Positions 37,787-46,231 of a stretch of 64,000 bases of DNA are shown here, piece by piece; the first letter of the stretch is position 1, and each line of letters begins with the position of its first letter. This DNA is from Burkholderia sp. 9120 (GTDB lineage: Bacteria; Pseudomonadota; Gammaproteobacteria; Burkholderiales; Burkholderiaceae), in assembly GCF_000745015.1 (NCBI RefSeq), contig NZ_JQNA01000002.1:3410001-3474000 (forward strand), read 5' to 3'. Position numbers and translations under genes: made by a program. A model generated the notes under the pieces. It saw nothing but the letters and a program-made list of their open reading frames with translations. It was not told the DNA's origin and did no database searches.

Positions 37787-37812
37787 CGCCCCGCGTGTGA
37801 AAACGCGGGGCG
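37787..37812. terminator. Hairpin between converging DUF3830 and transporter small-subunit genes
   Basis: 10-bp GC-rich stem CGCCCCGCGT/ACGCGGGGCG with loop GTGAAA, 18 nt after the DUF3830 stop. It lacks a strong T-run on the plus strand, so termination is plausible rather than certain. Confidence 0.5.
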
Positions 37813-37824
37813 CCGGGATGCGAC

Positions 37825-37953
37825 TTAGTGGAACAGCTTCATCGCTTGCGTGAGCGTGTTGAACACGCCCCACGCGAGGGGCAACGTCACATACAACCAG
37901 AACACGGCGAGCTTGCCCTTGTTGGTCGGATGCGCGGTTTGAATGGTCGACAT
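37825..37953 (-). CDS. Small membrane subunit of OFA-family transporter
   Basis: This 42-residue protein, MSTIQTAHPTNKGKLAVFWL and onward, has one hydrophobic helix (LAVFWLYVTLPLAWGVFNTL). It starts at the ATG whose complement is 37951-37953, 10 nt after the stop of the OFA antiporter gene, with a TGAGGAGACTCG ribosome binding site. Such small proteins are encoded directly after OFA-type MFS genes in many Proteobacteria and are annotated as an MFS transporter small subunit. It was too short for routine gene finding. The other OFA gene (46232) has no such companion. Confidence 0.8.
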   Translation of the reverse strand: MSTIQTAHPTNKGKLAVFWLYVTLPLAWGVFNTLTQAMKLFH

Positions 37954-37963
37954 GCGAGTCTCC

Positions 37964-39367
37964 TCAGGCGCCTTTGGCGAGTTGTGCGTCGGTCATGTGG
38001 TGCTTGTCGTCCACACGCTTGACCAGCAGATTGCAGACGAAGCCGACCACCAGCAGCACGGCCATGATGTGAACCGTCATCGTGTAGGCATCCGCCTTGG
38101 CCACGCCGTGCGCCACTTCATACGCGCGGATGTAGTTCACCAGCACCGGACCGGCCACGCCGGCGGCCGCCCACGCCGTCAGCAGACGGCCATGAATCCC
38201 GCCCACGAACGCCGTGCCGAACATGTCCGCGAGATACGCGGGCACCGTGGCGAAGCCGCCGCCGTACATCGTCAGAATCACGCAGTAGGCGAGCACGAAC
38301 AGTGCGATCTGGCCGGATGCCGCAAAGCTCGGCACCAGGTAGTACAGCACCGCGCCGAGCGCGAAGAAGATGAAGTAGGTGTTCTTACGGCCGATCCAGT
38401 CCGATGCCGACGCCCACACAAACCGGCCGCTCATGTTGAACAGCGACAGCAGGCCCACGAAACCGGCCGCCGCGGACGCGGTGACCGTGTCCTTGAAGCT
38501 CTCCTGAATCATCACCGACGCCTGGCCGAGAATGCCGATGCCGGCCGTCACGTTGAGGAACAGCACCAGCCAGATCAGATAGAACTGCGGCGTCTTCAAC
38601 GCCTGATCGATGTGCACGTGATTGCGCGAAATCATCTTTTTCTGATTGGTCGCGGGCGGCGTCCAGCCGGCCGGTTTCCAGTCCGCCGGCGGCACGCGGA
38701 TCGCGAGTGCGCCGATCGACATCGAGATGAAATAGGCAATGCCGAGCACCACGAACGTCTCGGCCACGCCGATGCTGGTCGCGCTCTGGAAGTGCTTCAT
38801 CAACGCCACCGACAACGGCGCGGCGATCATCGCGCCGCCGCCGAAGCCCATGATCGCCATGCCGGTCGCCATGCCGCGGCGGTCCGGAAACCAGCGGATC
38901 AGCGTCGACACCGGCGACACGTAACCGAGCCCGAGCCCGATGCCGCCGATCACCCCGTAGCCGAGATACAGCAACGCGATCTGATGCAGATGCACGCCGA
39001 GCGCCGACACGAGGAAGCCGCCGCCGAAGCAGCACGCTGCGGTAAACATCGTGCGGCGCGGGCCGACATGTTCGAGCCACTTGCCGGCGAACGCCGCCGA
39101 CAAACCGAGGAACACGATCGCCAGCGAAAAGATCCAGCCGAGCGAGGTCAGCGTCCAGTCGTCGGCCGTGGATTGCGTGATGCCGATCACTTTGGTCAGC
39201 GGTCCGTTGAACACGGAGAACGCGTACGCCTGGCCGATACAAAGGTGGACGGCGAGTGCTGCGGGCGGAACCATCCAGCGCGAAAAACCCGGTTTCGCAA
39301 CGGTGGCCTGTTTGGAAAAGAAGGGGGCAGAGCCTGAACTCCCGCTCGGCTCGGTGATGCTACTCAT
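37964..39367 (-). CDS. OFA-family MFS antiporter (oxalate/formate type)
   Basis: This 467-residue inner-membrane MFS protein has 12 predicted helices, a Ser/Gly-rich N-terminal tail and a C-terminal [14 protein letters not shown]-type periplasmic loop near 405. Motifs such as [28 protein letters not shown] near residues 140-170 are those of the oxalate:formate antiporter family (OxlT-related). A CTGGAGACC site precedes the ATG. The small subunit gene follows. Substrate could be oxalate, formate or another monocarboxylate or dicarboxylate; the nearby frc gene supports oxalate. Confidence 0.85.
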   Translation of the reverse strand: [467 protein letters not shown]

Positions 39368-39664
39368 GGTCGGTCTCCAGTTACGAATTCTTTGTTATCG
39401 GCTGCCATACAGAATGCTTTAGGTCTCACGGCGTAAAAATTACAGGGTTGTAGGGCGTCAATATATGTATTTGTATTTCATATGACGTAGGCAAATCCTG
39501 GAGCGGACCCGCTTCGTGGAACGATAGGTCGCGAAGTATGCGTTTGCAATATGAGATAGAAAGACATAAGGCATTAGCCTGGTGAAATGCGACCGTAATC
39601 TGTCGAATTGCGGCGGCGCGCGGTAGAAACCCGCGGAACGCATTACCGGATGCCCAAAGCAAAC
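39368..39664. other. AT-richer upstream region of the OFA transporter gene
   Basis: About 300 bp with no coding frame of note. Around 39460-39560 it is clearly AT-rich for this genome (ATATATGTATTTGTATTTCATAT near 39464-39484), a likely promoter or regulator-binding zone for the minus-strand OFA gene. Confidence 0.4.
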
Positions 39665-39697
39665 GGGCCGGCGGTGGCAATAACGCCACGCCGGCCC
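39665..39697 (-). terminator. Hairpin downstream of the MHS-family transporter gene
   Basis: Arms GGGCCGGCgGTGGC and GCCACGCCGGCCC with loop AATAAC and one bulge, 25 nt beyond the stop of the gene at 39722. A very stable stem with only a weak T-stretch (GTTTGCTTT) after it on the minus strand. Confidence 0.55.
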
Positions 39698-39721
39698 GGC
39701 TCGACAGTGAAAAGGAGCAAC

Positions 39722-41041
39722 TCAGGCGATGCCGCGTCCCGTCTTCATTTTTGCGGCAACAAGTACCGAGATCAGGCAGCCGCCCGCGAGATACGCGGCC
39801 ACCGGATGCCACGAGCCGCCCGCAAAGTTGACCAGCGCGACCGCAATGAACGGCGTGAAGCCGCCGCCCACCACGCTCGCCACCTGATAGCCGACGCCCG
39901 CGCCGCTATAGCGGTACTCGGTGCCGAACAGCTCGGTGAACATCGGCTGCTGCACGCTGACCACCATGTCGTGCGCGACGTTCGCGAGCATCACCGCGAA
40001 GATCACGATCCAGACCGTCGCACGTGCTTCGAGCGCGAGGAAGAACGGCACCGCGCTCAGCATGCCGATCAGCGCGCCGATCATATAGACGCGACGACGG
40101 CCGCAGCGGTCCGCGAGCAACGCGAAGCACGGAATCGTCACGCAGCTCAGCGCGCCGACCAGCAGGCCGATGGTGAGGAAGAATTCGCGCGGCATGTGGA
40201 GGTTCGCGGTCGAGTAGTTCAGCGCGAAGGCGGTCACGATATACATGGTGAACAGTTCGGCCAGACGCAGCGCGATGATCAGCAGGAACGCCTTGGGATG
40301 CCGCAGCAACGCCTCGACGATCGGCAGACGCACGCTGCGTTCGCCGTGCTGGCCGACCTTCTCGACGAACTCCTTCGACTCTTCCATGCTCGAGCGGATC
40401 CACAGTGCGATCAGCACCAGCACCACGCTGAACAGGAACGGCAGGCGCCAGCCCCAGTTCAGGAACGACGCGTTGTCCATCGAGCGGCTGATGATCGCGA
40501 TCAGCCCGGTCGACAGTACGAGGCCGACGCCGTAGCCGACCTGCACGCCGCTGCTGTAGAAGGCCTTCTTCTTCTCCGGCGCGCTTTCCACCGCCATCAA
40601 CGCCGCGCCGCCCCATTCGCCGCCCACCGCGAAACCCTGAATCGCGCGCAAGGTCACGAGTAGCACCGGCGCCCACCAGCCGATCGTTGCGAAGGACGGC
40701 AGCAGGCCGATTGCCGCGGTGGATAAACCCATCATCATCACGGTGAGCACCAGCATGCGCTTGCGTCCGAGCCGGTCGCCGTAATGACCGAACACGAAGC
40801 CACCGAGCGGCCGGAACAGAAAGCCGACGCCGAAGGTGGCGAAGGCCGCGAGCGTGCCCATCGCCGGGCTGACCTTCGGAAAGAACTCGGCGTTGAAGAC
40901 CAGCGCGGCGACGATGCCGTACAGCAGAAAGTCGTACCAGTCGACCACGGCGCCGATGAAGCTGCCGAGCGCGGCCTTGCGGGCCTGGCTGCGTGCCGTG
41001 CGGTTATCGGCCGGCGCGGCCGTCGGAAGGGTAGTGCTCAT
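39722..41041 (-). CDS. MHS-family MFS metabolite:proton symporter
   Basis: This 439-residue protein has 12 predicted helices. Motifs VVDWYDFLLYGIVAALVF near residue 35, RPLGGFVFGHYGDRLGRK near 80-95 and RAIQGFAVGGEWGGAALM near 135 define the metabolite:H+ symporter family (ShiA, KgtP, ProP). It imports small organic acids or related compounds. An AGGAGACACC site precedes the ATG, whose upstream region is shared divergently with the gntR group. The nearby organic-acid genes suggest a carboxylate substrate. Confidence 0.87.
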   Translation of the reverse strand: MSTTLPTAAPADNRTARSQARKAALGSFIGAVVDWYDFLLYGIVAALVFNAEFFPKVSPAMGTLAAFATFGVGFLFRPLGGFVFGHYGDRLGRKRMLVLTVMMMGLSTAAIGLLPSFATIGWWAPVLLVTLRAIQGFAVGGEWGGAALMAVESAPEKKKAFYSSGVQVGYGVGLVLSTGLIAIISRSMDNASFLNWGWRLPFLFSVVLVLIALWIRSSMEESKEFVEKVGQHGERSVRLPIVEALLRHPKAFLLIIALRLAELFTMYIVTAFALNYSTANLHMPREFFLTIGLLVGALSCVTIPCFALLADRCGRRRVYMIGALIGMLSAVPFFLALEARATVWIVIFAVMLANVAHDMVVSVQQPMFTELFGTEYRYSGAGVGYQVASVVGGGFTPFIAVALVNFAGGSWHPVAAYLAGGCLISVLVAAKMKTGRGIA

Positions 41042-41411
41042 GACGGTGTCTCCTGGAAACTTTCGAGCTGCTGTGAGGTGGCCGGCGGCGTGGCCGCGGT
41101 TGTCACATGGCAGGATTTCCCCGAAGGTTAATGATGCGCGACAGATCTCACAATCCGCATTGAAGGCAAATTGCGCGATTATCGGACACTACTGCGCGCA
41201 TAGCGCGCGTTTTGCGCGTTTACACCGAGCGTGGACCGAGTGTCGACCGTTTGAACGGCGGGGGCGAACCATCGGCGATTCCCGCGTGCTACCTTGAGGA
41301 TGTCATCTTGAAAACAACAATCGCTGATATACTACATACGGAATATTGATAAATGCGGCGCTGCAGCATATGATTGAGGCATTCGATTACTCAATCATTC
41401 GGAGTTGCAAA
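41042..41411. other. Divergent intergenic region between MHS transporter and small-ORF/gntR genes
   Basis: 370 bp with no convincing gene. It becomes AT-rich at 41310-41400 and contains the candidate GntR operator at 41323-41339. Promoters for both directions probably lie here. Confidence 0.45.
41323..41339 (-). promoter_or_regulatory. Candidate GntR operator, upstream copy
   Basis: Minus strand reads GTATGTAGTATATCAGC. It matches GTATGTGATATATCAAC at 42464-42480 in 14 of 17 positions. The two sites lie upstream of the gntR group and of frc. Confidence 0.45.
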
Positions 41412-41633
41412 ATGGAATTTGTTCCTCTCGCGCTGCTGGCCGTCTCGGTCGTTGGTTTGGGCGCTGCCGCCACGGTTCTGCTAACCCGCTGGATTCCGCA
41501 ACCGGTCGCGCAACTCGCGGCGCAGCATGGCCGGTTCGTCGGTTTGGGTGAACAATACGGGGGCGCAGTGGCCGCACCGTATCGTGCGCACGGTCAACAC
41601 GAGGCGATGAATGTCGTCAGAACTTCAAACTGA
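41412..41633 (+). CDS. Small single-helix membrane protein, hypothetical
   Basis: A 73-residue frame starts at an ATG with CGGAG 8 nt upstream. Residues 3-24 are a hydrophobic helix (VPLALLAVSVVGLGAAATVLL); the remainder is polar and not conserved by eye. It overlaps the start of gntR by 23 bp. I do not recognise a family. The ribosome binding site and helix support reality; the overlap and lack of homologues known to me count against. Confidence 0.45.
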   Translation: MEFVPLALLAVSVVGLGAAATVLLTRWIPQPVAQLAAQHGRFVGLGEQYGGAVAAPYRAHGQHEAMNVVRTSN

Positions 41634-42330
41634 AGCAGTGGGTACGCCGCTGACTTTGTCGTTGCAGCCGATCGGCGCGAGCGTGAGCTTGCGCGATCAG
41701 GCGTATGCGATGCTGCGCCAGGCGATCGCCGACGCGGACATTTACCAGAATCGCGAGGAAATCCGCCTCGACGAACGCGTGCTGAGCGAATCGCTCGGCG
41801 TGAGCCGTACGCCGGTGCGCGAAGCGATGACGCTGCTCGAACAGGAAGGTTTTCTGCGCATGGTGCCGCGACGCGGCATTTACATTGTGCGCAAGAGCAA
41901 GCGTGAAATCGTCGAGATGATCCAGATGTGGGCCGCGCTCGAAAGCATGGCGGCGCGCTTGGCCACGCTGCACGCGAGCGACGAGGAAATCGCCCGTCTG
42001 CGGCACATGTTCGACCATTTCCGCGACGCCACGCCGGCCGAGCATATCGCCGAGTACTCGGACGCCAACATCGCGTTTCATCAGGCGATCGTCGAACTGT
42101 CGAAGTCGCAGATTATTCTCGACACGATCAAGAACATCTTCATTCACGTGCGCGCGATCCGCCGCATGACCATCTCGCAGAGCGATCGCGCTTCGCGTTC
42201 CATCGTCGATCATTTGCGCATTATCGAGGCGCTGGAGCAGCGCGATACCGAACTGGCCGAACGTCTCACGCGTCAGCATTCACTGGATCTGGCCGCGTTC
42301 GTCGAGGCGAATTGCGACTTCCTGGATTGA
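41611..42330 (+). CDS. GntR-family (FadR/FCD subgroup) transcriptional regulator
   Basis: This 239-residue regulator has an N-terminal winged helix with the GntR motif RLDERVLSESLGVSRTPVREAMTLLEQEGFL at about 50-80. A C-terminal FCD ligand domain of six or seven helices has metal-binding-type residues in DANIAFHQAIVE near 155 and DHLRIIEAL near 205. FCD regulators usually sense small organic acids and control adjacent catabolic genes. It sits between the MHS transporter and frc, with a strong terminator after it and a shared 17-nt motif upstream of both units. Probable role: regulator of oxalate or formyl-CoA genes. Confidence 0.87.
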   Translation: MSSELQTEAVGTPLTLSLQPIGASVSLRDQAYAMLRQAIADADIYQNREEIRLDERVLSESLGVSRTPVREAMTLLEQEGFLRMVPRRGIYIVRKSKREIVEMIQMWAALESMAARLATLHASDEEIARLRHMFDHFRDATPAEHIAEYSDANIAFHQAIVELSKSQIILDTIKNIFIHVRAIRRMTISQSDRASRSIVDHLRIIEALEQRDTELAERLTRQHSLDLAAFVEANCDFLD

Positions 42331-42372
42331 TGCCTCGAACGGTTTCCTGACCGGTTTCAGCGGATTGAATCA

Positions 42373-42405
42373 AGCCCGCGGTGTGCAAACACCGCGGGCT
42401 TTTTT
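42373..42405 (+). terminator. Rho-independent terminator after gntR
   Basis: 12-bp stem AGCCCGCGGTGT/ACACCGCGGGCT with loop GCAA followed by a run of T. Textbook form, 42 nt after the gntR stop. Confidence 0.9.
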
Positions 42406-42463
42406 GTTGCCGCGCAGCGGAGGCGCTACGGGAAAAGCCGCGCTTGACGGTCTTTAAAATATG

Positions 42464-42480
42464 GTATGTGATATATCAAC
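42464..42480 (+). promoter_or_regulatory. Candidate GntR operator, frc copy
   Basis: GTATGTGATATATCAAC, with internal palindrome GATATATC, 119 nt before the frc start. Paired with the reverse-oriented copy at 41323-41339. Confidence 0.45.
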
Positions 42481-42544
42481 TGCCGCGCTGGGCACCAGAA
42501 ATCAAACGATGCACAAAAAAGACGCACCTTTTCGCAACTATCTT

Positions 42545-42595
42545 GGATAGGACGAGAGTCAGCGCTGAAGCGCCAACTCTGGCCGAACGGAGACA
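42545..42595 (+). repeat. Hairpin leader repeat upstream of frc
   Basis: Related to the repeats at 18214, 18264 and 31941: GGATAGGACGAGAGTCAGCG, then CTGAAGCGCCAACTCTGG, then CCGAACGGAGACAC. It ends in the GGAGACA ribosome binding site of frc. The right arm AGCGCCAACTCTGG is identical to the 18264 copy; the left arm has drifted. Confidence 0.6.
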
Positions 42596-42599
42596 CGAC

Positions 42600-43847
42600 A
42601 TGAGCAAGGCACTCGACGGTGTGCGCATTCTCGACTTCACGCATGTGCAATCGGGCCCGACCTGCACGCAATTGCTCGCGTGGTTCGGCGCGGACGTGAT
42701 CAAGGTGGAACGCGCAGGCGCCGGCGACATCACGCGTGAGCAGTTGCGCGATATTCCGGACGTGGACAGCCTGTACTTCACGATGCTGAACCACAACAAG
42801 CGCTCCGTCACGATCGACACGAAGAACCCCGAAGGCAAGCAGGTGCTCGAAGCGCTGATCCAGAAGTGCGATGTGCTGGTGGAGAACTTTGCGCCGGGTG
42901 CGCTGGATCGCATGGGCTTTACGTGGGAGCGGATTCAGGAATTGAATCCGCGCATGATCGTCGCCTCCGTCAAGGGCTTCGGTCCTGGACCCTACGAGGA
43001 CTGCAAGGTCTACGAGAACGTCGCGCAATGCGCGGGCGGCGCGGCCTCGACCACCGGTTTCGACGACGGCCCGCCGGTGGTCACTGGCGCGCAGATCGGC
43101 GATAGCGGCACGGGTCTGCATCTGGCGCTCGGCATTGTGACCGCGCTGTTCCAGCGCACGCAAACCGGACGCGGTCAGCGCGTGCTCGCCGCCATGCAGG
43201 ACGGTGTGCTGAATCTGTGCCGCGTCAAACTGCGTGACCAGCAGCGGCTAGAGCGTAACGGCCAGATGAAGGAGTACCCGCAATATCCGAACGGCACCTT
43301 TGGCGAAGCGGTGCCGCGTGCGGGTAATGCGTCGGGCGGTGGACAGCCGGGCTGGATTCTGAAGTGCAAGGGCTGGGAGACGGACCCGAACGCGTATATC
43401 TACTTCATCACGCAGGCGCCGGTGTGGGCGAAGATCTGCAACGTGATCGGCAAGGAGGAGTGGGCCACCCATCCCGATTACGCGACACCCGCCGCGCGCT
43501 TGCCGCATCTGAAGGACATCTTCGCGGAGATCGAACGCTGGACCATGACCAAGACCAAGTTCGAGGCCATGGAGATCCTCAACAAGTACGACATTCCGTG
43601 CGGCCCGATCCTGTCGATGAAGGAAATCGCGGAAGAGCCTTCGCTGCGCAAAACCGGCACGATCGTCGAAGTGGATCATCCGACTCGCGGCAAGTATCTG
43701 ACGGTCGGCAATCCGATCAAACTGTCGGACAGCCCGACCGAAGTCAAACGCTCGCCGCTGCTCGGCGAACATACCGACGAGGTGATGGCGGAACTCGGTT
43801 ATTCGCCCGAGCAGATCAGCGCATTGCGTACCGCCGGCGCGATCTAG
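42600..43847 (+). CDS. frc: Formyl-CoA:oxalate CoA-transferase
   Basis: This 415-residue family III CoA-transferase moves CoA from formyl-CoA to oxalate. The catalytic Asp is Asp168 in TGAQIGDSG, matching Asp169 of the Oxalobacter enzyme. The blocks [48 protein letters not shown] and LLGEHTDEV are those of Frc. The segment before GGNASGGG is about 13 residues shorter than in Oxalobacter. The ATG at 42600 follows GGAGACACGAC; the frame itself opens further upstream. The partner oxalyl-CoA decarboxylase is not in this window. Confidence 0.9.
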   Translation: MSKALDGVRILDFTHVQSGPTCTQLLAWFGADVIKVERAGAGDITREQLRDIPDVDSLYFTMLNHNKRSVTIDTKNPEGKQVLEALIQKCDVLVENFAPGALDRMGFTWERIQELNPRMIVASVKGFGPGPYEDCKVYENVAQCAGGAASTTGFDDGPPVVTGAQIGDSGTGLHLALGIVTALFQRTQTGRGQRVLAAMQDGVLNLCRVKLRDQQRLERNGQMKEYPQYPNGTFGEAVPRAGNASGGGQPGWILKCKGWETDPNAYIYFITQAPVWAKICNVIGKEEWATHPDYATPAARLPHLKDIFAEIERWTMTKTKFEAMEILNKYDIPCGPILSMKEIAEEPSLRKTGTIVEVDHPTRGKYLTVGNPIKLSDSPTEVKRSPLLGEHTDEVMAELGYSPEQISALRTAGAI

Positions 43848-43858
43848 GAGCGAATGAT

Positions 43859-44668
43859 ATGGATACGTGGATGCGTTTCATGTCGAGCGACGGCGGCATT
43901 GTGTTCGGCCGCGTCGAAGGTGGCTATCTGCACGAATACGCCAGTCTCGAACAACCGGCGCCGACCGGCGCGGTCCTGTCGACGCGCGCGCTCACGCCGC
44001 TCGCGCCGTGCGCGCCCGGCAAGATCGTTGCGTTGTGGAACAACTATCACGCGCTGGCCGCGAAGCTCGATAAGCCCGTGCCGACGCATCCGCTGTTTCT
44101 GCTGAAGCCGGCGGGCTCGGTGATCGGTTCGGGTGAGCCGATTCGTCGGCCGCTCAGTTACGCGGGCAAGATCGTCTACGAAGGTGAACTCGGCATTGTG
44201 ATCGGACGGCGTTGCCGCGATGCGAGCGTCGAGGAAGCCGAAGCCGCGATCTTTGGCTATACGCTCGTCAACGACGTCACTGCTGCGGATCTATTGAACG
44301 AGAACCCGCATTTTCCGCAATGGGCGCGCGCGAAGGGCTTCGATACGTTCTGCTGCATCGGCCCGGCGATCGTCTCCGGTTTCGATTGGCGGCAAGCACG
44401 GCTCGTGACCTTGCTCGATGGGGTCGAACGGCAGAACTATCCGCTCGACGATATGGTGTTCTCGCCGGCGGAGCAGGTGAGTCTTCTGTCGCACGATCTC
44501 ACGCTCGAACCGGGCGATGTGATCGCGTGCGGCACGTCGGTGGGCGTCGGCTCGATCAAGGACGGCGCAACGGTATCGATCACGATCGACGGAATCGGCA
44601 CGCTCAGCAATACATTGACCGCCATACAGGCGGCAACGCAAAACGCCTCGACAATAGCAGCGGTCTGA
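43859..44668 (+). CDS. Fumarylacetoacetate hydrolase (FAH) family protein
   Basis: This 269-residue FAH-fold protein has metal-binding acidic residues in VYEGELGIVIGRR near residue 100 and in NDVTAADL near 140. A C-terminal PGDVIACGTSVGVG segment is near 220. Relatives act as acylpyruvate hydrolases, oxaloacetate decarboxylases or hydratases, so the reaction cannot be fixed. TAGGAG lies just before the ATG, 11 bp after frc, so the two are co-transcribed. Pyruvate- or oxaloacetate-type substrates would fit the organic-acid context. Confidence 0.82.
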   Translation: MDTWMRFMSSDGGIVFGRVEGGYLHEYASLEQPAPTGAVLSTRALTPLAPCAPGKIVALWNNYHALAAKLDKPVPTHPLFLLKPAGSVIGSGEPIRRPLSYAGKIVYEGELGIVIGRRCRDASVEEAEAAIFGYTLVNDVTAADLLNENPHFPQWARAKGFDTFCCIGPAIVSGFDWRQARLVTLLDGVERQNYPLDDMVFSPAEQVSLLSHDLTLEPGDVIACGTSVGVGSIKDGATVSITIDGIGTLSNTLTAIQAATQNASTIAAV

Positions 44669-44858
44669 ATGGCGGAATAGAAGATCGCGCGGTCAATTGA
44701 CCGCGCGTGATGGCATCGCAACACGGGGAGTACGCATGCCGCAAGGTACGATCGACTCGACCGGTTCTATTGGCTCGAGCGGCTCAAGCGACTGCCGCGG
44801 AGAATTCGCCGTAGTAGTACTGCGCCTGCTTTTTCAGGCTCAGTCGCATGGCCATCGC

Positions 44859-45806
44859 CTACTGCTTATACACACTCAGTTCCTTCACGCGCGTGATCTT
44901 CTCGATCAGATTCGCGCCTTCCTCCATCAGGAAGCGCTTGAATGCGACGGCGACGGGCGGCAGCCGTTTGTTCTTGCGATGCACGACGTACCAGTTGAGC
45001 ATGACCGGAAAGCTCTCGACGTCGAGCACCACCAGATGGCCGAGTTGCAACTCGAGGCTGATGGTATGCGCGGACAGAAAAGCGATACCCATGCCGGCAA
45101 TCACCGCCTGCTTGATCGTCTCGGTACTCTTGATCTCCATTGCGATCTTCAGATTGGCGAGACGTCCCGCGAAACCTTCTTCCATCGAATTCCACGTGTC
45201 CGAGCCGCGCTCGCGCACGATAAACGCTTCGCTCGCCAACTGGCTCATCTTGATGTTGCGCTTGTGAGCGAGCGGATGCGTAGGCGCCGCCACGATCACG
45301 TAGGGATGCGGCGCGAACGGTTCGTTGGTGGCGTCGGTTTCGTGCGGCGGACGCACCATCACCGCGAGATCGGTTTGATTAGTGGCGAGTTGATGCAGCA
45401 GTTCGGCGCGGTTGTGTACCGCGAGATTCAACACGACGCCCGAGTAGCGGCGCGTGAATTCAGCGAGCACGCGCGGAAAGAAGTAGTCGCCGGCGCTGAT
45501 TACCGCGACGTTCAGCTTGCCGCCGGAGACGCCTTTGAGCTGACTCATGGCCTCGTCGACTTCGTGGAACTGCTGAATGATCGCGCGGCTGTAGTGGAGC
45601 ATTTCGGTGCCGGCCGGCGTCAGGTAGATCTTTTTGCCGAGCTGTTCGAACAGCGGCAGGCCCGCATGTTCTTCGAGTTGCCGCACCTGGGTGGAGACGG
45701 CGGGCTGCGTGAGATGCAATTCCTCCGCGGCGCGCGAGAAGCTCAGGTGGCGCGCCACCGTTTCGAAAACCTTCAACTGCCGCAGAGTCGCATTGCGCAT
45801 CTTCAT
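44859..45806 (-). CDS. LysR-family regulator (CbbR-like)
   Basis: This is a LysR regulator of about 315 residues. The N-terminal helix-turn-helix FSRAAEELHLTQPAVSTQVRQLE is near residue 25, and a type 2 periplasmic-binding effector domain follows. Overall it resembles CbbR/CysB-like regulators. The frame opens at 45845; the ATG at 45806 (or 45800) fits the family start RQLKVFETVARH. It is divergent from the OFA gene at 46232, the usual LysR-target arrangement, so it probably regulates that transporter or the frc operon on the other side. Confidence 0.85.
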   Translation of the reverse strand: MKMRNATLRQLKVFETVARHLSFSRAAEELHLTQPAVSTQVRQLEEHAGLPLFEQLGKKIYLTPAGTEMLHYSRAIIQQFHEVDEAMSQLKGVSGGKLNVAVISAGDYFFPRVLAEFTRRYSGVVLNLAVHNRAELLHQLATNQTDLAVMVRPPHETDATNEPFAPHPYVIVAAPTHPLAHKRNIKMSQLASEAFIVRERGSDTWNSMEEGFAGRLANLKIAMEIKSTETIKQAVIAGMGIAFLSAHTISLELQLGHLVVLDVESFPVMLNWYVVHRKNKRLPPVAVAFKRFLMEEGANLIEKITRVKELSVYKQ

Positions 45807-46231
45807 GGCCGATGTATAAGCAAACGTGAATCGACATAATAACAAACTTTAATTATTCGTAATTCAGCAATGACCCTAGCATGGGTTCGTAAAAGAGGCG
45901 GAATGGCCACTGCGGTATTGGGAGAAGTACTCGGCGGGCGTGGGCGTGTCGGTTTAGTCGGTGTAGTCGGGTTAACGCTTGGATCAAGGCACTAAACGGC
46001 AAGACAGGCAGAAATGACCTGCCGCATGGGCCATTAATTGATACGAATAAAGTACTTCCCGGAAAACGATGCAATTCAGGCGATCCGGCGAAATAAAAAG
46101 CAGGCGGATTAAAGACGCAAAGATTAAACATTCCCGAATGGCAAGGCTTTTCGGGTCATAACCATAAGGTGGGACGCATACAGTGCGGCAGGTTGAACCG
46201 CAGCACTGAATAAATGGCGGAGACAGGTCTC
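45807..46231. promoter_or_regulatory. Divergent LysR-OFA promoter region with possible LysR site
   Basis: 425 bp without a gene. An AATAA-N10-TTATT dyad at 45838-45857 lies 32-51 nt upstream of the LysR start in a locally AT-rich stretch and could be an autoregulatory LysR site. A GGAGAC ribosome binding site at 46220 fixes the OFA start. Confidence 0.4.
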
